Shown here: positions 5,659-7,096 of the stretch, one piece after another
Layout: each line of letters starts with the position of its first letter
Position numbering within the stretch: the stretch's first letter is position 1
Source of the DNA: SZUA-365 sp034002405
GTDB lineage: Bacteria > Bacteroidota > Ignavibacteria > SZUA-365
NCBI GenBank assembly: GCA_034002405.1
Contig: JAVFAS010000101.1
Coordinates: forward strand, 1-7,096
Reading direction: 5' to 3'
DNA: 7,096 nucleotides
Position numbers and translations under genes: made by a program
The notes under the pieces: model-generated
Seen by the model: only the letters and a program-made list of their open reading frames with translations
Told to the model about the DNA's origin: nothing
Databases searched by the model: none

Positions 5659-5904
5659 TGGCTGCCGTACCGCGAGACGGTTGTCACATAATGTTGCATC
5701 CGCTCGGGGACGCGGCTGACCGCAGAATGACGGAATGTCCTTGTGCTCCGGACTGCCACAATACATCGCACGATCCGCGACGTGCATGGAATGGCCGGGT
5801 GCCGCGGTCAACATCTGTCTCTTCAGAGGATGTCTCCGTTGTGGTGCTCGCATCGGGATATCAGCCTCGATATGAAGAATGTATCGAAAACGACGCGTCA
5901 GGAA
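5659..5904. other. Spacer between asnB and the ImmA-like pair
   Basis: No convincing gene is seen in these 246 bases. The frame of the small gene stays open through 5853 but its translation there looks random. A small inverted repeat, TCGATA (5867-5872) and TATCGA (5882-5887) with a 9-nt loop, lies just after the asnB stop and has no T-tract on the minus strand. A promoter for the ImmA-like pair would be expected here but I cannot identify one. Confidence 0.4.
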
Positions 5905-7096
5905 TCAAAGATACTGTTTCGCCAGCACATACGCCCACCTTCGCTCCCAGTTCACCCCTTCGCGCGCGAGTTTCGGATGCCGCTTCCACGCGTCGATGCG
6001 TTCGTCCTGTTCGAGCCAGTGTTTGATCGGTACCTGAAATCCGGTCTTGGCGCGGTTGAGGAGTTTGTCGGGAATGGATGTTGTCGGGGCCTGCGCGAGC
6101 AAACGTTTCCGGCGTGTGAGTGCTTGGGTGTGCAGCAGCGGTGCGAGGTCGCGCAGAAGAAATGCATCCACGAGGGGAACGCGGATTTCGATGCTGTGCG
6201 CCATGCCCGCCCAGTCGGAGTCGCGAAGCAGCTGGTTCTTCATGTACAGACCCGCCTCCAGCGCGGCGACGCGGCCGTAGGACGACACCGGATCTGGTGT
6301 CATCGCGGCTTCGATGCGCGCGAGAAAGCGCGTCTCGTTGAAGGCGCTGCGCACGACCTCCTCGCCCACGAGATCCTTCAGCTCCCAGGGCATGAACAGG
6401 CCGCGGCGCAGGTACCACGCGCCCGGATAGCTTCCGCCGTATTTGAAGATGCCCGCGCGTTTGGGACTACCGCCCGGACTCTGCACCTGCAGCACGGCCG
6501 TCATCAGCGATTGCATAATATCGGACTCGAGCATCCGGTACCAGGGATTGGAGAAGCGGTCGACCCAGCGCGGGACGTCGACGAACGTGTTATACCCCGC
6601 GAAGAGTTCATCCCCGCCGAGACCGGAGAGCGCGACCTTGAGCCCGTTTTCCTTCGCGGCCTTGCTGACGTAATAGGTATTGATGCCGTCGATGCTCGGC
6701 TGGTCCATCACATCGAGAATGTGCTCGAGATCACCGGAGAACTCTTCCCGTGTCAGAAGCCGCTCGCGATGATCGGTAGCATAGTGCCGCGCGACCTCCG
6801 CCGCCAGAGGCGCCTCGTCATCCTGCGCGCCGCGGAACTCCTCGAACGCCAGCGTCACGGTCGTCAGATCGGTGATCCCCGCATCGCGCACCAGTCCCAC
6901 CAGCGTCCCCGAATCAATCCCCGCCGACAGAAACGCCCCCACCGGCACATCCGCGATCATATGATGCGCCACAGAATCTCGCAAGGCCTCGGCGACCAGC
7001 AAATCGTCATCCCGAGTAGCGACACGCGACGAAGGAGCGTGGCGCGTATCCACTTCGTCATCCCGAGTAGGACGCCCCGAGCTTTGCGAGGGGCGG
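5905..7096 (-). CDS. asnB: Asparagine synthase (glutamine-hydrolysing) type, synthetase domain (partial; runs off right edge)
   Basis: About 396 residues are visible, ending in the natural C-terminus. Family enzymes use ATP to adenylate a carboxylate and ammonia from an N-terminal glutaminase domain to form an amide. Here only the ATP-pyrophosphatase half is seen; the glutaminase half should lie beyond 7096. Counting from a GTG at 7053, the motifs are IADVPVGAFLSAGIDSGTL (33-51) with the PP-loop, DDEAPLAAEVA (78-88), DQPSIDGINTYYVSKAA (117-133), ALSGLGGDELFAGY (141-154), QLLRDSDWAGMAHSIEIRVPLVD (274-296) and KTGFQVPIKHWL (336-347). The frame is open from the domain into the window edge through two copies of an interspersed repeat (7005-7050, 7056-7096), so the GTG need not be the start. 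In polysaccharide loci such proteins may amidate a sugar or another substrate rather than aspartate. Alternative: the gene has lost its glutaminase half and starts within the repeat. Confidence 0.9.
   Translation of the reverse strand, partial: RPSQSSGRPTRDDEVDTRHAPSSRVATRDDDLLVAEALRDSVAHHMIADVPVGAFLSAGIDSGTLVGLVRDAGITDLTTVTLAFEEFRGAQDDEAPLAAEVARHYATDHRERLLTREEFSGDLEHILDVMDQPSIDGINTYYVSKAAKENGLKVALSGLGGDELFAGYNTFVDVPRWVDRFSNPWYRMLESDIMQSLMTAVLQVQSPGGSPKRAGIFKYGGSYPGAWYLRRGLFMPWELKDLVGEEVVRSAFNETRFLARIEAAMTPDPVSSYGRVAALEAGLYMKNQLLRDSDWAGMAHSIEIRVPLVDAFLLRDLAPLLHTQALTRRKRLLAQAPTTSIPDKLLNRAKTGFQVPIKHWLEQDERIDAWKRHPKLAREGVNWERRWAYVLAKQYL
7005..7050 (+). repeat. Interspersed repeat, copy C, inside asnB
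   Basis: Identical to the first 46 bases of copies A and B (CGTCATCCCGAGTAGCGAC to GGCGCGTATC). On the minus strand it is read in frame as TRHAPSSRVATRDD, directly before the helix leading to the PP-loop of the synthetase domain. Two of the three minus-strand frames of this element are free of stops. Confidence 0.85.
7056..7096 (+). repeat. Interspersed repeat, copy D (variant; cut by window edge)
   Basis: Shares CGTCATCCCGAGTAG with the other copies. It then diverges into a hairpin, CGCCCC (7073-7078) pairing with GGGGCG (7090-7095), with an inner GC/GC pair and a TTT loop. It is five bases from copy C in the same orientation. On the minus strand it stays open in the asnB frame (RPSQSSGRPTRDDE). 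It continues beyond the window. Confidence 0.75.

Noticed and set aside
5659..5853. Cys/Pro-rich N-terminal extension of the small gene as a zinc-binding domain
   Set aside because: The cysteines are not in CxxC or other recognised spacing, and the composition matches shadow translation of the spacer.

Overview
The window is a stretch of a GC-rich bacterial chromosome in which every recognisable gene lies on the minus strand, so transcription runs from right to left. It looks like part of a surface-polysaccharide locus. Weak or absent Shine-Dalgarno sites before most genes, a secreted protein with a carboxypeptidase-regulatory-like N-terminus of the type found on TonB-dependent receptors, and many short intergenic repeats suggest the Bacteroidota/Chlorobiota (FCB) side of the tree, perhaps an Ignavibacteria- or Kapabacteria-like lineage. 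This placement is an inference and is only moderately secure.

In transcription order, the right edge holds the synthetase half of an asparagine synthase (asnB-type, 5905 to beyond 7096). A 246-base spacer follows, then a small protein (5455-5658) that overlaps by 8 bases a 440-residue protein (4140-5462). The C-terminus of the larger protein resembles the ImmA/IrrE fold but has lost the HExxH zinc motif. After a repeat-filled gap come a WecA/TagO-type polyprenyl-phosphate sugar-1-phosphate transferase (2603-3856), UDP-glucose 6-dehydrogenase (1028-2371) and dTDP-4-dehydrorhamnose 3,5-epimerase (392-952). A good intrinsic terminator (311-343) then separates these from the start of an exported protein that runs off the left edge (1-276).

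The sugar genes fit together. WecA-like starts a lipid-linked glycan, Ugd supplies UDP-glucuronate, and RmlC makes a precursor of dTDP-L-rhamnose. AsnB-type amidotransferases are often found in such clusters. The ImmA-like pair has no obvious role in glycan synthesis and looks like an inserted accessory module. It is the best candidate for an undescribed system here.

The other striking feature is repeats. At least four unrelated short repeat families occupy the gene boundaries: a 9-nt periodic element (163-400), a nested palindrome (971-1025), a 56-bp element (two perfect copies at 2452-2580 and two more at 7005-7096), and a 34-bp tandem array (3907-4008). Some have become coding. The 56-bp family is read in frame inside asnB next to its ATP-pyrophosphatase domain. 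The 9-nt element forms the n-region of a signal peptide in one gene and supplies the stop codon of rmlC in another.
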